DNA from: DATMER01 sp035556715
GTDB taxonomy: Bacteria; Acidobacteriota; Thermoanaerobaculia; Multivoradales; UBA5704
Assembly: GCA_035556715.1 (NCBI GenBank)
Contig: DATMER010000001.1
Location: 12,203-76,202 of the forward strand
DNA: 64,000 nucleotides
Reading direction: 5' to 3'
The first letter of the stretch is position 1. Each line of letters opens with the position of its first letter. The notes under the pieces were generated by a model. It saw only the letters and a list, made by a program, of their open reading frames with translations. It searched no databases and had not been told where the DNA came from. This document shows, in pieces, positions 16,366-36,385 of the stretch. The position numbers were made by a program, and so were the translations under genes.

Positions 16366-17001
16366 ATGCCCAGGCTCGCCCATCCCTCTGCCTACGAGTT
16401 CATCCCACCGAAACCCACCTTATCCAAACTGTCGCAGGCGGCCCAGGGGTGCCGGGCGTGCGAGCTCTACAAGCTGGGGACCCAGGCGGTGCTCGGGGAG
16501 GGACCTCGCCAGGCTGCGGCCCTGTTCATTGGCGAGCAGCCCGGGAACCAGGAGGACCTCGCGGGCCGGCCCTTCGTCGGACCGGCCGGCCGGGTGCTCG
16601 ACGAGGCTTTCGCCGAGGTGGGCATTCCGCGCGAGGAGATCTTCGTCACCAACGCGGTCAAGCACTTCAAGTGGGAGCCCCGCGGCAAGAGGCGCATCCA
16701 CCAGAAGCCCACGCTCGGCGAGGTCAAGGCCTGCCGGCCGTGGCTGGAGACCGAGCTCGCCCTGGTCCAGCCCCAGGGGATCATCTGCCTGGGAGCCACC
16801 GCCGCCCAGTCGCTCCTCGGGCCCCAGTTCCGCATCACCCGCGACCGCGGCCAGTTCTTCGACTCCGAGTGGGCGAGCTGGATCACGGCCACGATCCACC
16901 CCTCCGCCATCCTGCGCATGCCCGATGCCGAGAAGCGCGAGGAGGCCCGCGAGCTCTTCCTGGAGGACCTGAGGAAGGTTGCCGATCGCCTCCGGGCCTA
17001 G
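16366..17001 (+). CDS. udgX: UdgX-type uracil-DNA glycosylase that crosslinks to uracil DNA
   Basis: 211-residue uracil-DNA glycosylase-fold protein of the UdgX group. Motif A is GEQPGNQEDLAGRPFVGPAG, and the diagnostic R-loop KRRIHQKP follows NAVKHFKWEPRG. The His of the loop becomes covalently attached to the deoxyribose in characterised UdgX enzymes. Late motif HPSAILRM is also present. Three cysteines (CRAC near residue 28, and the later single cysteines) fit the iron-sulphur cluster of families 4/5/X. The ATG at 16366 has AAAGGAG upstream. It presumably acts alone in base-excision repair or uracil tolerance. Confidence 0.9.
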   Translation: MPRLAHPSAYEFIPPKPTLSKLSQAAQGCRACELYKLGTQAVLGEGPRQAAALFIGEQPGNQEDLAGRPFVGPAGRVLDEAFAEVGIPREEIFVTNAVKHFKWEPRGKRRIHQKPTLGEVKACRPWLETELALVQPQGIICLGATAAQSLLGPQFRITRDRGQFFDSEWASWITATIHPSAILRMPDAEKREEARELFLEDLRKVADRLRA

Positions 17002-17024
17002 CTACTACCCGTCCCGCGCGCCGT

Positions 17025-17304
17025 TGAGCCGTCAAACATTCCATTGAGCCGCCGAAAATTTTTTTGAGCCGTCCGGAGATACTCTGGACCGCTAAATCTT
17101 CCGCTGAGCTGTCCAACGGTTTTCTGACGCGTCCGGTGTAACTTTTACGCGTCGCGCGGAATTCTGACGCGCCGAAAATTTTTTTGAGCCGTCCATTTTT
17201 CTGCGGACGAGTCGAAAGCTCCGCTGAGCCGTCCAGCGGAACTTTGAGCGATCCAGAGAAATTCTGGACGGCTAAAAATTCCGCTGACGCGTCCAGCGAA
17301 CGAG
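17025..17304. repeat. Array of 14 degenerate 20-bp tandem units
   Basis: Every 20 bases from 17025 to 17285 a unit begins with TGAGCCGTCC or a close variant (TGAGCCGCCG, TGACGCGTCC, TGGACCGCTA, GGACGAGTCG), followed by a looser A/T-rich half that often ends TTCnGC, TTTTTT or TTC. The phase is exact across 14 units although individual units differ at many positions. A weak unit may precede (17005) and follow (17305). It fills most of the 382-bp gap between the converging udgX and radical SAM genes and contains no plausible gene. Confidence 0.85.
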
Positions 17305-17383
17305 ACGACCGCTCCGCGAGCTGCTCTGCTCCTGCGTGACGCTCCGGACCGGGGAAACGTATGAAACGTCGGCGGTGTGTGTC

Positions 17384-19354
17384 TCAGCTCACCTTCACCA
17401 CTCGCCGCGGCTGGCGGGCGATTGGAGCCATGGCCGGGACAGCGGTCGCGGCCGGTTCCTTGAGCCGGCGGCTGACGCCGATGCCGCTCGAGCGGAAGCT
17501 CATGGCCGGGGGATCGAAGGGCAGCACCAGGCTCATGATCTTCTCTCCCTCGCGGAACAGGAGCCGCCGCTCCTCGAGCCAGGCCATCTCGCGATCAGGG
17601 TCGAAGCCGGACAGATGCCCCAGATCCATCGCCAGAGAGCCCATCATCTTGGGCTCGTTCAGATAGGACAGGAGCTGCCGGGTCACCGGGCTGAGCGGGT
17701 ACTCCCTGGCCTCCCCGTCGCGCGAATCATGGATGTAGCTCTGCCCCTGGCGCTCCAACACGAACAGCTTGGCCGGCAGCTTCCGGTCGGTTCCCTGCCA
17801 GCGCTCCCGCCAATAGGCGATCTTCTCCTTGAGGCGGTCGATCCATCTGCTGAGCGCCTGGAGGTACTCGGCTTCGAAGTTGTGGTCCATGAAGTCGTAG
17901 GCGATGTTGACCAGCGCTTCAGAGGGGAACGGGTAGACCATCTCATAGTAGTCCAGCGGCCGCAGGTCGAGACCGTACTCCGCTGCCTTGACGAAATAAG
18001 GGCTGTAGCGGTTGAAGTGGATCGAGAAGAGCGCCTGCGGAGCGGGCAGGTGCACGAGCGCCGGCAGATCGTTGAGGTACTTCTCGTAAGTCTCCTCCCC
18101 TTCGCCGGGCGACCCCACCAGCAGGTTCCAGCCGGGATAGACATCGTGGATGGCGCAGTATTTCATGACCTGCAGGTTGTGAAAGGCGCTTACCCCCTTG
18201 TCCATGAGCTTCAAGGTCGTGCTGGACAGCGACTCGAAGCCGGGAGTGATCCGCTTGACGCGCGCCCGGGCCAGGGCCTCGACCTCGCGCTCGCTCAGGT
18301 TGGCCTTGAGCTGGTAGAAGATCGAGGTCCCCTCGGGGGTGTCCAGGTAGGGGAAGACCTCCTGCACGTACTGGCGCTGCAGGATGTTGTCCACGCACAT
18401 GAAGACCTTGGCCCGGCCGGCATGCTGGAACAGCGAGCGGATCAGGTCCAGCGCCAGCGGCGGCTTCATGGCTCGATAGCTCATGGTGATCTTGTTGAGC
18501 CCGCAGAAGGTGCAATGCGCCCTCTCGCCCCACCAGCAGCCGCGCGAGGTCTCGAAGGGCAGCACGGCGTCGATCTCGTGGTCGGGGAACCTCTCGGCGA
18601 GGAGGTCGAGGAAGGGTCCGTAGTCGAGGGGGATCGGGGTGTCGATGTCCAGCTCCTCGCCCACCGGGCTGACGACTCGCCCCTGGTTGCCCTTGGAGAA
18701 CACGCCGGCCAGACCGTCGTTCAGGTCCATCCGGCCGTGGAGGCAGTTCTCGACGAACCGGGGGAAGCTCTGGAGCGAGGGGCCGGAGAACACGTAATCG
18801 ACCACGTCCACGTTGCGGACGAGCTCTTCGCCAGCCGGCGACTCGCAGTTCGCTCCTCCCATGGCGATCAGGATGCGCGGGTTGCGCGCCTTGAGCCGCC
18901 GGGCCAGGGCGATCGAGGGCATGTTCTCGAAGAACATGGAGGTGAAGCCCACCAAGTCGGAGCGGTCGAGCTGATGGTTGTCGATGACGCGGTCGAGCAC
19001 GGCTCCCAGGCCCTTGCGCTTGGCGAGGATGGTCTCGCGAAAGGCCAGGTTGGCGGGATCGTGGCCAGGATAATAGCGGGCGAAGTACGGCCCGGTGTTG
19101 TCCGGCAGGTGAGGGAAGGCCTCCTGCCGGAAGAACCACTCGGCAAAGCCCGAGTTCAGGTGCTGCCCCGAGCTGCCGATGCGCTCGTACAGCTCGAGCC
19201 CCACGTAGCGGGCGAACTCGTGGTTCGCGTATACCACGCGGGTGTCGACCTCTCCTCCGTAACGGGCGTCGACCACGAACTTGAGCTGCGTGAGCCCGAT
19301 AGAGGGCATGTGATAGGCCGCGAACGGCATGTTGAGCAGGGCGATCTTGAACAC
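17384..19354 (-). CDS. B12-binding radical SAM enzyme, RiPP-maturation C-methyltransferase type (copy 1)
   Basis: 656-residue enzyme with an N-terminal cobalamin-binding region (ALLNMPFAAYHMPSIGLTQL; VGFTSMFFENMPSIALARRL; AMGGANCESPAG), then a radical SAM core. Its cluster motif is CWWGERAHCTFC (Cys 273, 281, 284), the C-x7-C-x2-C spacing typical of ribosomal-peptide-maturation radical SAM protein 1. Further family blocks are FYQLKANL, ITPGFESLS and WNLLVGSPGEGEETY. The start is GTG 19354 with AGAGGAGG upstream. It lies 28 bp after the terminal NRPS-PKS gene as the last gene of the operon. Expected chemistry is methylation of an unactivated carbon, but on an assembly-line or released peptide instead of a ribosomal precursor. 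The last 40 residues are a basic, proline-rich tail of unknown use. Confidence 0.85.
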   Translation of the reverse strand: MFKIALLNMPFAAYHMPSIGLTQLKFVVDARYGGEVDTRVVYANHEFARYVGLELYERIGSSGQHLNSGFAEWFFRQEAFPHLPDNTGPYFARYYPGHDPANLAFRETILAKRKGLGAVLDRVIDNHQLDRSDLVGFTSMFFENMPSIALARRLKARNPRILIAMGGANCESPAGEELVRNVDVVDYVFSGPSLQSFPRFVENCLHGRMDLNDGLAGVFSKGNQGRVVSPVGEELDIDTPIPLDYGPFLDLLAERFPDHEIDAVLPFETSRGCWWGERAHCTFCGLNKITMSYRAMKPPLALDLIRSLFQHAGRAKVFMCVDNILQRQYVQEVFPYLDTPEGTSIFYQLKANLSEREVEALARARVKRITPGFESLSSTTLKLMDKGVSAFHNLQVMKYCAIHDVYPGWNLLVGSPGEGEETYEKYLNDLPALVHLPAPQALFSIHFNRYSPYFVKAAEYGLDLRPLDYYEMVYPFPSEALVNIAYDFMDHNFEAEYLQALSRWIDRLKEKIAYWRERWQGTDRKLPAKLFVLERQGQSYIHDSRDGEAREYPLSPVTRQLLSYLNEPKMMGSLAMDLGHLSGFDPDREMAWLEERRLLFREGEKIMSLVLPFDPPAMSFRSSGIGVSRRLKEPAATAVPAMAPIARQPRRVVKVS

Positions 19355-19382
19355 GGTGCCTCCTCTTTCCGGGTCTGCCCGG

Positions 19383-31103
<11,721 letters not shown>

Positions 31104-31135
31104 CGGATCGTCCTCCAGTCATCCTCCCAGCGGGC

Positions 31136-34100
31136 TCAGGCCCGTGCCCCCACGCGCCGCGCCGTGCGGGTGGTGGGCACGAGCGCCGGGGCCGTCGGAA
31201 TCCGCCCGGGCCTGCCTGCCTCTTCGACCGCGCTTGCTAGGCCTGCGACCGTGGGCGCCTCGAAGACCGCGCGGGCGGACACCTCGATCCCCAGCCGGTC
31301 GCGCAGGCGGGCGACCAGGCGGGTGACGAGCAGCGAGTGCCCTCCGAGCTCGAAGAAGTGGTCGTGCACGCCCACGCGCTCCAGCCCGAGCAGCTCCTGC
31401 CACAGCGTGGCCAGCGCCTCCTCGACCGGCGTGCTCGGGGCTCGGTAGGCCGCGGCCAGCTCCGGCCTCTCCGCGCCCGGCTCGGGCAGGGCGCGGTGGT
31501 CGACCTTGCCGTTCTCGGTCAGGGGGAGACGCTCTAATGGCACGAGCTGAGCGGGCAGCATGTACTCCGGCAGCAACAGCTTGAGCGCAGCCCTGAGCTC
31601 GGCGTGAGCGGGCGGCGGGCTGTCAGACACGTACCAGGCCACGAGCCGGCGCTCGCCGGCGGGATCGGCGGTCGCGGGCCGCAGCTCCACCGCGGCTTCT
31701 CGCACGCCGGGATGGCGGCAGAGGGCCGCCTCGATCTCTCCCGGCTCGATGCGCAGGCCGCGCAGCTTGACCTGCCGGTCGATGCGCCCGAGGTATTCGA
31801 GATCCAGGTCGGGCAGCAGCCGGCCGAGGTCGCCGGACCGGTAGAGGCGTGAGCCCGGGACCGCGGAGAAAGGATCGGGAACGAAGCGCTCAGCGGCCAG
31901 GTCCGGGCGGCCGAGATAGCCGCGGCAGAGCCCCGCGCCGCCAACGCAGATCTCCCCGGGCACGCCGAACGGCATCGGCTGCAAATCGGGACCGAGCACG
32001 AGCAGCGAGAGGTCGGCCAGCGGCCTGCCGACGCGGCTGCTCCGCAGGTTGCAGGCATCGGCGGCTCTCATCTCGCGCCAGGTCACGTGCACCGTGGTCT
32101 CGGTGATGCCGTACATGTTGATGAACCGGACCCCGGCACCGGGCCGGCGGTCGAACCAGGGACGCAGGCTGCCGGGGTCCAGAGCCTCGCCGCCGAAAAC
32201 CACGGTGCGCAGGTCCGGCAGGGGCTCATCCCCCAGTGCCGCCAGGGTCTGGCGGAAGGCCGAGGGAGTCTGGCTCAGCGTCGTCACCCGCTCGTCGCGC
32301 AGCAAGGCGCAGAAGGCCGCCGGATCGCGGACCGTGGCGCGCGGCACCACTACGACACGTCCGCCGTGCAGCAGGGCACCCCACAGCTCCCAGACCGAGA
32401 AGTCGAAGGAGTGCGAGTGGAAGAGGCTCCAGACGTCGCTGGGAGCAAAGTCGAAGATCCGGCGCGCGGCGGCGAACAGGCGCGCGACGTTGCGGTGGGT
32501 CACCAGGGCTCCCTTGGGCGCGCCGGTGGAGCCCGAGGTATAGATCACGTACGCCAGGTTGTCCGGGTAGACGGCCGGGATTTCCGCGGAACCTCCGGTG
32601 GCCGGCAGGTCGCCGTCCAGGCAGAGCACGCGCGCGGGCAGCGCCGGGAGCCCGGCGGCAACCGATTGCCGGGTGAGCAGCAGCGGGGCGCCGGCATCCT
32701 GCAGGAGGAACCGCAACCTCTCGTCCGGCATGTCGGACTCGACCGGCAGGTAGGCGGCCCCGGCCTTGAGAATGCCGAGGAGGCCGACCACCAGATCCAG
32801 GGAGCGCTCCAGGCAGATCCCGATCCGCACCTCGGGGCCTGCGCCGAGCGCCCGCAGGGCGAGCGCCAGCCTCCCGGCGCGTCGGTCGAGCTCCTCATAC
32901 GAGAGCCGCTCGGCGCCGCAGACCACGGCCACGGCCTCGGGCCGGCGTCGGGCCTGCTCCTGGAACCGCTCGTGCAGGCAGCGCTCGGACGTGTCCGGGA
33001 TCATTCGATGCTCGACGATGAGCTGGTGCCGCTCGGCCGTGGATAGCAGGGGGAGGTCGCCCAGGTGGGCCGCGGGCTGCGCGGCGGCTCCCGCCATCAC
33101 GGCCAGCAGGTGCTCTCCCATGCGGCGGACAGTGGCGGCATCGAAGAGGTCGGTGTTGTATTCGATCTGCAGGATACCCAGGCGGCGGGCGCGGAGGCCC
33201 GCGAAGAGGATCAGATCGGTCTGGCAGGTGCCGTTGTCCACCCGCATCGGGGTCGCCCTCAGGTCGACCAGAGCCAGGTCCGGCGTGGGTGTGTTCTGGA
33301 GCGAGATCATGACCTGGACGACGGGGCTGTAACTGGGATCGCGCCGCGGCTGCAGCTCCTCGACCACGCGGTCGAACGGAAGCTCCTGATGTTCATAGGC
33401 CTCCAGCACGGCCTCGCGGACCTGGTCGACCAGGGCGCGCAGTGACAGGCCGCAAGACGGGCGGACCCGCAAGGCCACGGTGTTGACGAAGAAGCCGATC
33501 AGAGACTCCAGCCCGGCCGTGGGGCGGCCGGCCACGGGGAAGCCAACCACCAGGTCCTCCTGATGAGTGTAGCGGTGGAGCAGGGCCGCGTAGGCCGCCA
33601 TCAGAATCATGAACAGGCTCGCGCCGGTCGCCTGGGTGAGCGCGTCGACGGCGCCGGGCAGCTCCTTGGGCAGGGTCAGGGTGATCCGGGCGCCACGATA
33701 GGTGCGCGCCGGCGGGCGCGGCCGGTCCGTGGGCAGCTCGAGCCGCTCCGGCGCGCCGGCCAGGTGCCGGCGCCAGAAGGCGATCAGCGCCGCGAGCGAG
33801 GCACCGCTCAGCCGCTGCCGCTGCCAGATCGCGAAGTCGGCGTACTGGACCGGAAGCGGAGGCAGTGGCGAGGAGAGGCCCCGTGCGAAGGCGGCGTAGA
33901 GCGCCGTCAGCTCGCGGTGGAACACTCCGAGCGACCAGGCGTCCGAGGCGATGTGATGCATGGCCACGAGCAGCAGGTGGTCCTCGCTCTCCAGGCGCAG
34001 GAGCCGATAGCGCCAGAGCGGCCCGTGAGCCAGGTCGAAGGGGCGTCGCGACTCCTGGCGCGCCAGCTCCAGGGCGTGCGGCTCGCGCTTCGCCTCCGGC

Positions 34101-34495
34101 AGCGCGCTCAAGTCAGTGACCGGCAGCGCCCGATGCAGCGGCGGCAGGGAAACCAGGTAGGGCTGACCGTCGATGGCGGTGAACGACGTCCGCAGGGCCT
34201 CGTGCCGGCTCTCGACCTCTTGCAGAACCTTCTCCAGGGCGCCCGTGCGCAGCAGCCCACGCAGCCGGAAGCAGAGCAGGGGAAGGTTGTAGAACGGATT
34301 GCCCGGCTCGATCTGGTCGAGGAACCAGAGGCGCTGCTGGACGGGCGCAGCCAGGACCGGCTCGTCCAGAGAGAGCCGCGGTACCACCTCGGCCGCAGCG
34401 GCCGGCTCTCCGCTCGCAACGAGCAACCGGGAGTAGAGAGCCCGCTGCTCCGGCGTAAGGGCGGCGAGCCTGCGATAGAGATTGCGCACGCTCAA
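31136..34495 (-). CDS. NRPS module C-A-T, predicted threonine
   Basis: 1119-residue single-module synthetase. It has an N-terminal helical docking-like segment (MSVRNLYRRLAALTPEQRAL), C 45-480 (HHIASDA at 180, Gly of HHxxxDG replaced by Ala), A 500-1005 and T (Ser 1054). The adenylation signature read off FDFSVWEL, TTLSQTPS, VVFGGEAL and NMYGITETTVH is D-F-W-S-V-G-M-V-H, the well-known threonine code. The start is TTG 34495 (TTGA overlap with the radical SAM stop), with GGAGG seven bases upstream inside the previous gene. A GTG six bases on is an alternative. It passes its product to the terminal NRPS-PKS 32 bp downstream. Confidence 0.93.
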   Translation of the reverse strand: MSVRNLYRRLAALTPEQRALYSRLLVASGEPAAAAEVVPRLSLDEPVLAAPVQQRLWFLDQIEPGNPFYNLPLLCFRLRGLLRTGALEKVLQEVESRHEALRTSFTAIDGQPYLVSLPPLHRALPVTDLSALPEAKREPHALELARQESRRPFDLAHGPLWRYRLLRLESEDHLLLVAMHHIASDAWSLGVFHRELTALYAAFARGLSSPLPPLPVQYADFAIWQRQRLSGASLAALIAFWRRHLAGAPERLELPTDRPRPPARTYRGARITLTLPKELPGAVDALTQATGASLFMILMAAYAALLHRYTHQEDLVVGFPVAGRPTAGLESLIGFFVNTVALRVRPSCGLSLRALVDQVREAVLEAYEHQELPFDRVVEELQPRRDPSYSPVVQVMISLQNTPTPDLALVDLRATPMRVDNGTCQTDLILFAGLRARRLGILQIEYNTDLFDAATVRRMGEHLLAVMAGAAAQPAAHLGDLPLLSTAERHQLIVEHRMIPDTSERCLHERFQEQARRRPEAVAVVCGAERLSYEELDRRAGRLALALRALGAGPEVRIGICLERSLDLVVGLLGILKAGAAYLPVESDMPDERLRFLLQDAGAPLLLTRQSVAAGLPALPARVLCLDGDLPATGGSAEIPAVYPDNLAYVIYTSGSTGAPKGALVTHRNVARLFAAARRIFDFAPSDVWSLFHSHSFDFSVWELWGALLHGGRVVVVPRATVRDPAAFCALLRDERVTTLSQTPSAFRQTLAALGDEPLPDLRTVVFGGEALDPGSLRPWFDRRPGAGVRFINMYGITETTVHVTWREMRAADACNLRSSRVGRPLADLSLLVLGPDLQPMPFGVPGEICVGGAGLCRGYLGRPDLAAERFVPDPFSAVPGSRLYRSGDLGRLLPDLDLEYLGRIDRQVKLRGLRIEPGEIEAALCRHPGVREAAVELRPATADPAGERRLVAWYVSDSPPPAHAELRAALKLLLPEYMLPAQLVPLERLPLTENGKVDHRALPEPGAERPELAAAYRAPSTPVEEALATLWQELLGLERVGVHDHFFELGGHSLLVTRLVARLRDRLGIEVSARAVFEAPTVAGLASAVEEAGRPGRIPTAPALVPTTRTARRVGARA

Positions 34496-36384
34496 GCCGG
34501 GACCTCCGCGAGATCCGGCTGCGCCGCCCGGGCTCGGCCGGGGAGCTTGTCTGTCAGTAAGACCAGGCTCACCAGGCGCTGTCCGTCCTCGAAGATCAAC
34601 CCCCTGGAGCGCAGGGCCGCGAGCTCCACCTCGATCCCGGCAGCCGCCATCCCCTCCAGACGCGCCGGCAGATCGGATAGCGCAGCCGGTTCCTCCAGGG
34701 CGGTCAGCACGAGCCGGCCGGCCTCGCCAACTTCATGCACGACCACGTCCCCGGAGCGCGAGTCGTAGACCGTCGTCCCCCCCTCCCGCTCGAAGTGGAG
34801 CGCTGGGGGCTCGCATCCGGCCCAGCGCTCCCGCCATCCGGTCTGGGCGCGCCGCAGCCGGCCGATCCATTTCGCCATCGCCACGAAGTAGGACGCGGTC
34901 ACGTTCCGATCGGCGAAGTAGTAGGCGAGGTTGGCCAGAGAGGCGTCGTCCAGAGGGTAGGTGAAGGGATACAGGTCTAGCGGCCGGAGGTCGAGGCCGT
35001 ATTGCGCGGATTGCACGAAATAGGGGCTGAAGCGGTCGAAGCGGACGGGGTAGACGCCGGAAGGGGGCGCGAGATGAACCAGCCGCGGGATGTCCTCCAC
35101 GTACTTGGCGAAGACCTCCTCCCCCTCGCCCGGGAACCCGACCAGCAGGTTCCAGGCCGGGAAGACGCCGCACGTGCGGCACAGCTTGAGGAACTGCACG
35201 TTGCGCACGGAGGTGGTGCCCTTGCGCATCAGTTTCAGAGTCGAGGTGCTCAGGGCCTCGATTCCCGGCTGCACGGAGTCGACCCCGGCTCGCGCGAGCC
35301 AGCGCAGGTCCTCCTCGTCCAGGTCGGCCTTGACCTCGTAGAAGATGGAGGCACCGAGCGGCGTTGCCAGCCGGGAGAAGACCTCGCGCGGGTAGTCCAC
35401 GGGCATGATGTTGTCGACGCAACTGAAGCGCCGCACGCGCGGGACGTGCTCGAGCAGCCGCTCGATCAGGGCCACGGCGCGGTCCGGCCTCATGGCCCGG
35501 TATTTCATCGTCGAGCCGTTCAGGCCGCAGAAGGTGCAATGGGCTCGCTCCCCCCACCAGCAGCCGCGCGAGGTCTCGAACAGCAGGATGGGCTCGACCG
35601 CCTCCTCCCGGAGGTTCCGCTCGAAGTCATCGAGGAAGGATCCGTAGTTCAGCTCCACCTCCTCTTCGATGTCCAACTCATCGCCGAGGATGGCGACCGA
35701 GGGCTGGCCGCCGCGGCAGTTGCCCTTCGTGAACACACCGTTGAGACGCTCGGCCGGGGCGAGGTCCCCGGCCAGGCAGCACTCGACGAGATGCGGGAAG
35801 CTGTGCAGAGCAGGCCCCGAAAACACGTAGTCGATCGCCTCGACGTGACGCGTGATCTCCGCGCCCATGGACGCCTCGGCGTTGGCGCCGCCGAGAGCGG
35901 TGATCAGGCCTGGCCGGCGCTGCTTGAGCTTGCGGGCAAGAGCGAAGGAGGAGAGGTTCTGGGAGAACATCGAGGTGAAGCCCACCACGGCGGCTTGACC
36001 GAGCCGGTGCCGATCGATCAGCTCATCGAGCAGCGATCCCAGGCCGGGGCGTCTGGCCAGAGCCAGCTCCAGGGCTTCCTGTCGCCGCTCCCGGGCCGGG
36101 AAGAAGCGGCGCCGGTAGGCCTCGGTGTTGTCCGGCAGACCAGGGAAGGCGAGGTCGCGGAAGAGCCAGTCGCCCAGCCCGGAGTGGGAGGCCTCGTCAC
36201 AGATCGTCCGATAGAGGTCGAGACCCAGATAGAGGCAGAGGTCGTGTGAGAAATAGTGGATCTCCACTGCTACCGATCCCCCGAAACGGCGCTCGACCAC
36301 CGAGCGAAGCTGGGTCAGGGCGATCGAGGGCAGCTCGATCGCGGAGAACGGCATGTTGACCAGCGCGATCCGCAGGCGTTCCAT
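34492..36384 (-). CDS. B12-binding radical SAM enzyme, RiPP-maturation C-methyltransferase type (copy 2)
   Basis: 630-residue paralog of the radical SAM enzyme at the operon end. It has the cobalamin-domain blocks LRIALVNMPFSAIELPSIAL, FTSMFSQNLSSFALARKL and ALGGANAEASMG, the cluster motif CWWGERAHCTFCGLNG (Cys 275, 283, 286), then SIFYEVKADLDEEDLRWL, VQPGIEALSTSTLKLMRKGT and NLLVGFPGEGEEVFAKY. It sits between two NRPS genes, one base after the upstream stop and overlapping the downstream start, so it is plainly part of the assembly line rather than a neighbouring RiPP locus. No precursor-peptide gene fits in the gaps. ATG 36384 has AGGAGG upstream, and longer in-frame starts would run through NRPS coding sequence. 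Expected role: cobalamin-dependent C-methylation at an sp3 carbon. Confidence 0.87.
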   Translation of the reverse strand: MERLRIALVNMPFSAIELPSIALTQLRSVVERRFGGSVAVEIHYFSHDLCLYLGLDLYRTICDEASHSGLGDWLFRDLAFPGLPDNTEAYRRRFFPARERRQEALELALARRPGLGSLLDELIDRHRLGQAAVVGFTSMFSQNLSSFALARKLKQRRPGLITALGGANAEASMGAEITRHVEAIDYVFSGPALHSFPHLVECCLAGDLAPAERLNGVFTKGNCRGGQPSVAILGDELDIEEEVELNYGSFLDDFERNLREEAVEPILLFETSRGCWWGERAHCTFCGLNGSTMKYRAMRPDRAVALIERLLEHVPRVRRFSCVDNIMPVDYPREVFSRLATPLGASIFYEVKADLDEEDLRWLARAGVDSVQPGIEALSTSTLKLMRKGTTSVRNVQFLKLCRTCGVFPAWNLLVGFPGEGEEVFAKYVEDIPRLVHLAPPSGVYPVRFDRFSPYFVQSAQYGLDLRPLDLYPFTYPLDDASLANLAYYFADRNVTASYFVAMAKWIGRLRRAQTGWRERWAGCEPPALHFEREGGTTVYDSRSGDVVVHEVGEAGRLVLTALEEPAALSDLPARLEGMAAAGIEVELAALRSRGLIFEDGQRLVSLVLLTDKLPGRARAAQPDLAEVPA

Positions 36385-36385
36385 C

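Noticed and set aside
17025..17304. CRISPR array
   Set aside because: The 20-bp units abut without spacers, are degenerate along their length, and no cas gene is nearby.
17002..19382. RiPP precursor peptide near the radical SAM gene
   Set aside because: Gaps around both radical SAM genes are 1-32 bp or filled by the 20-bp repeat array. No short frame with a leader and core was found there.
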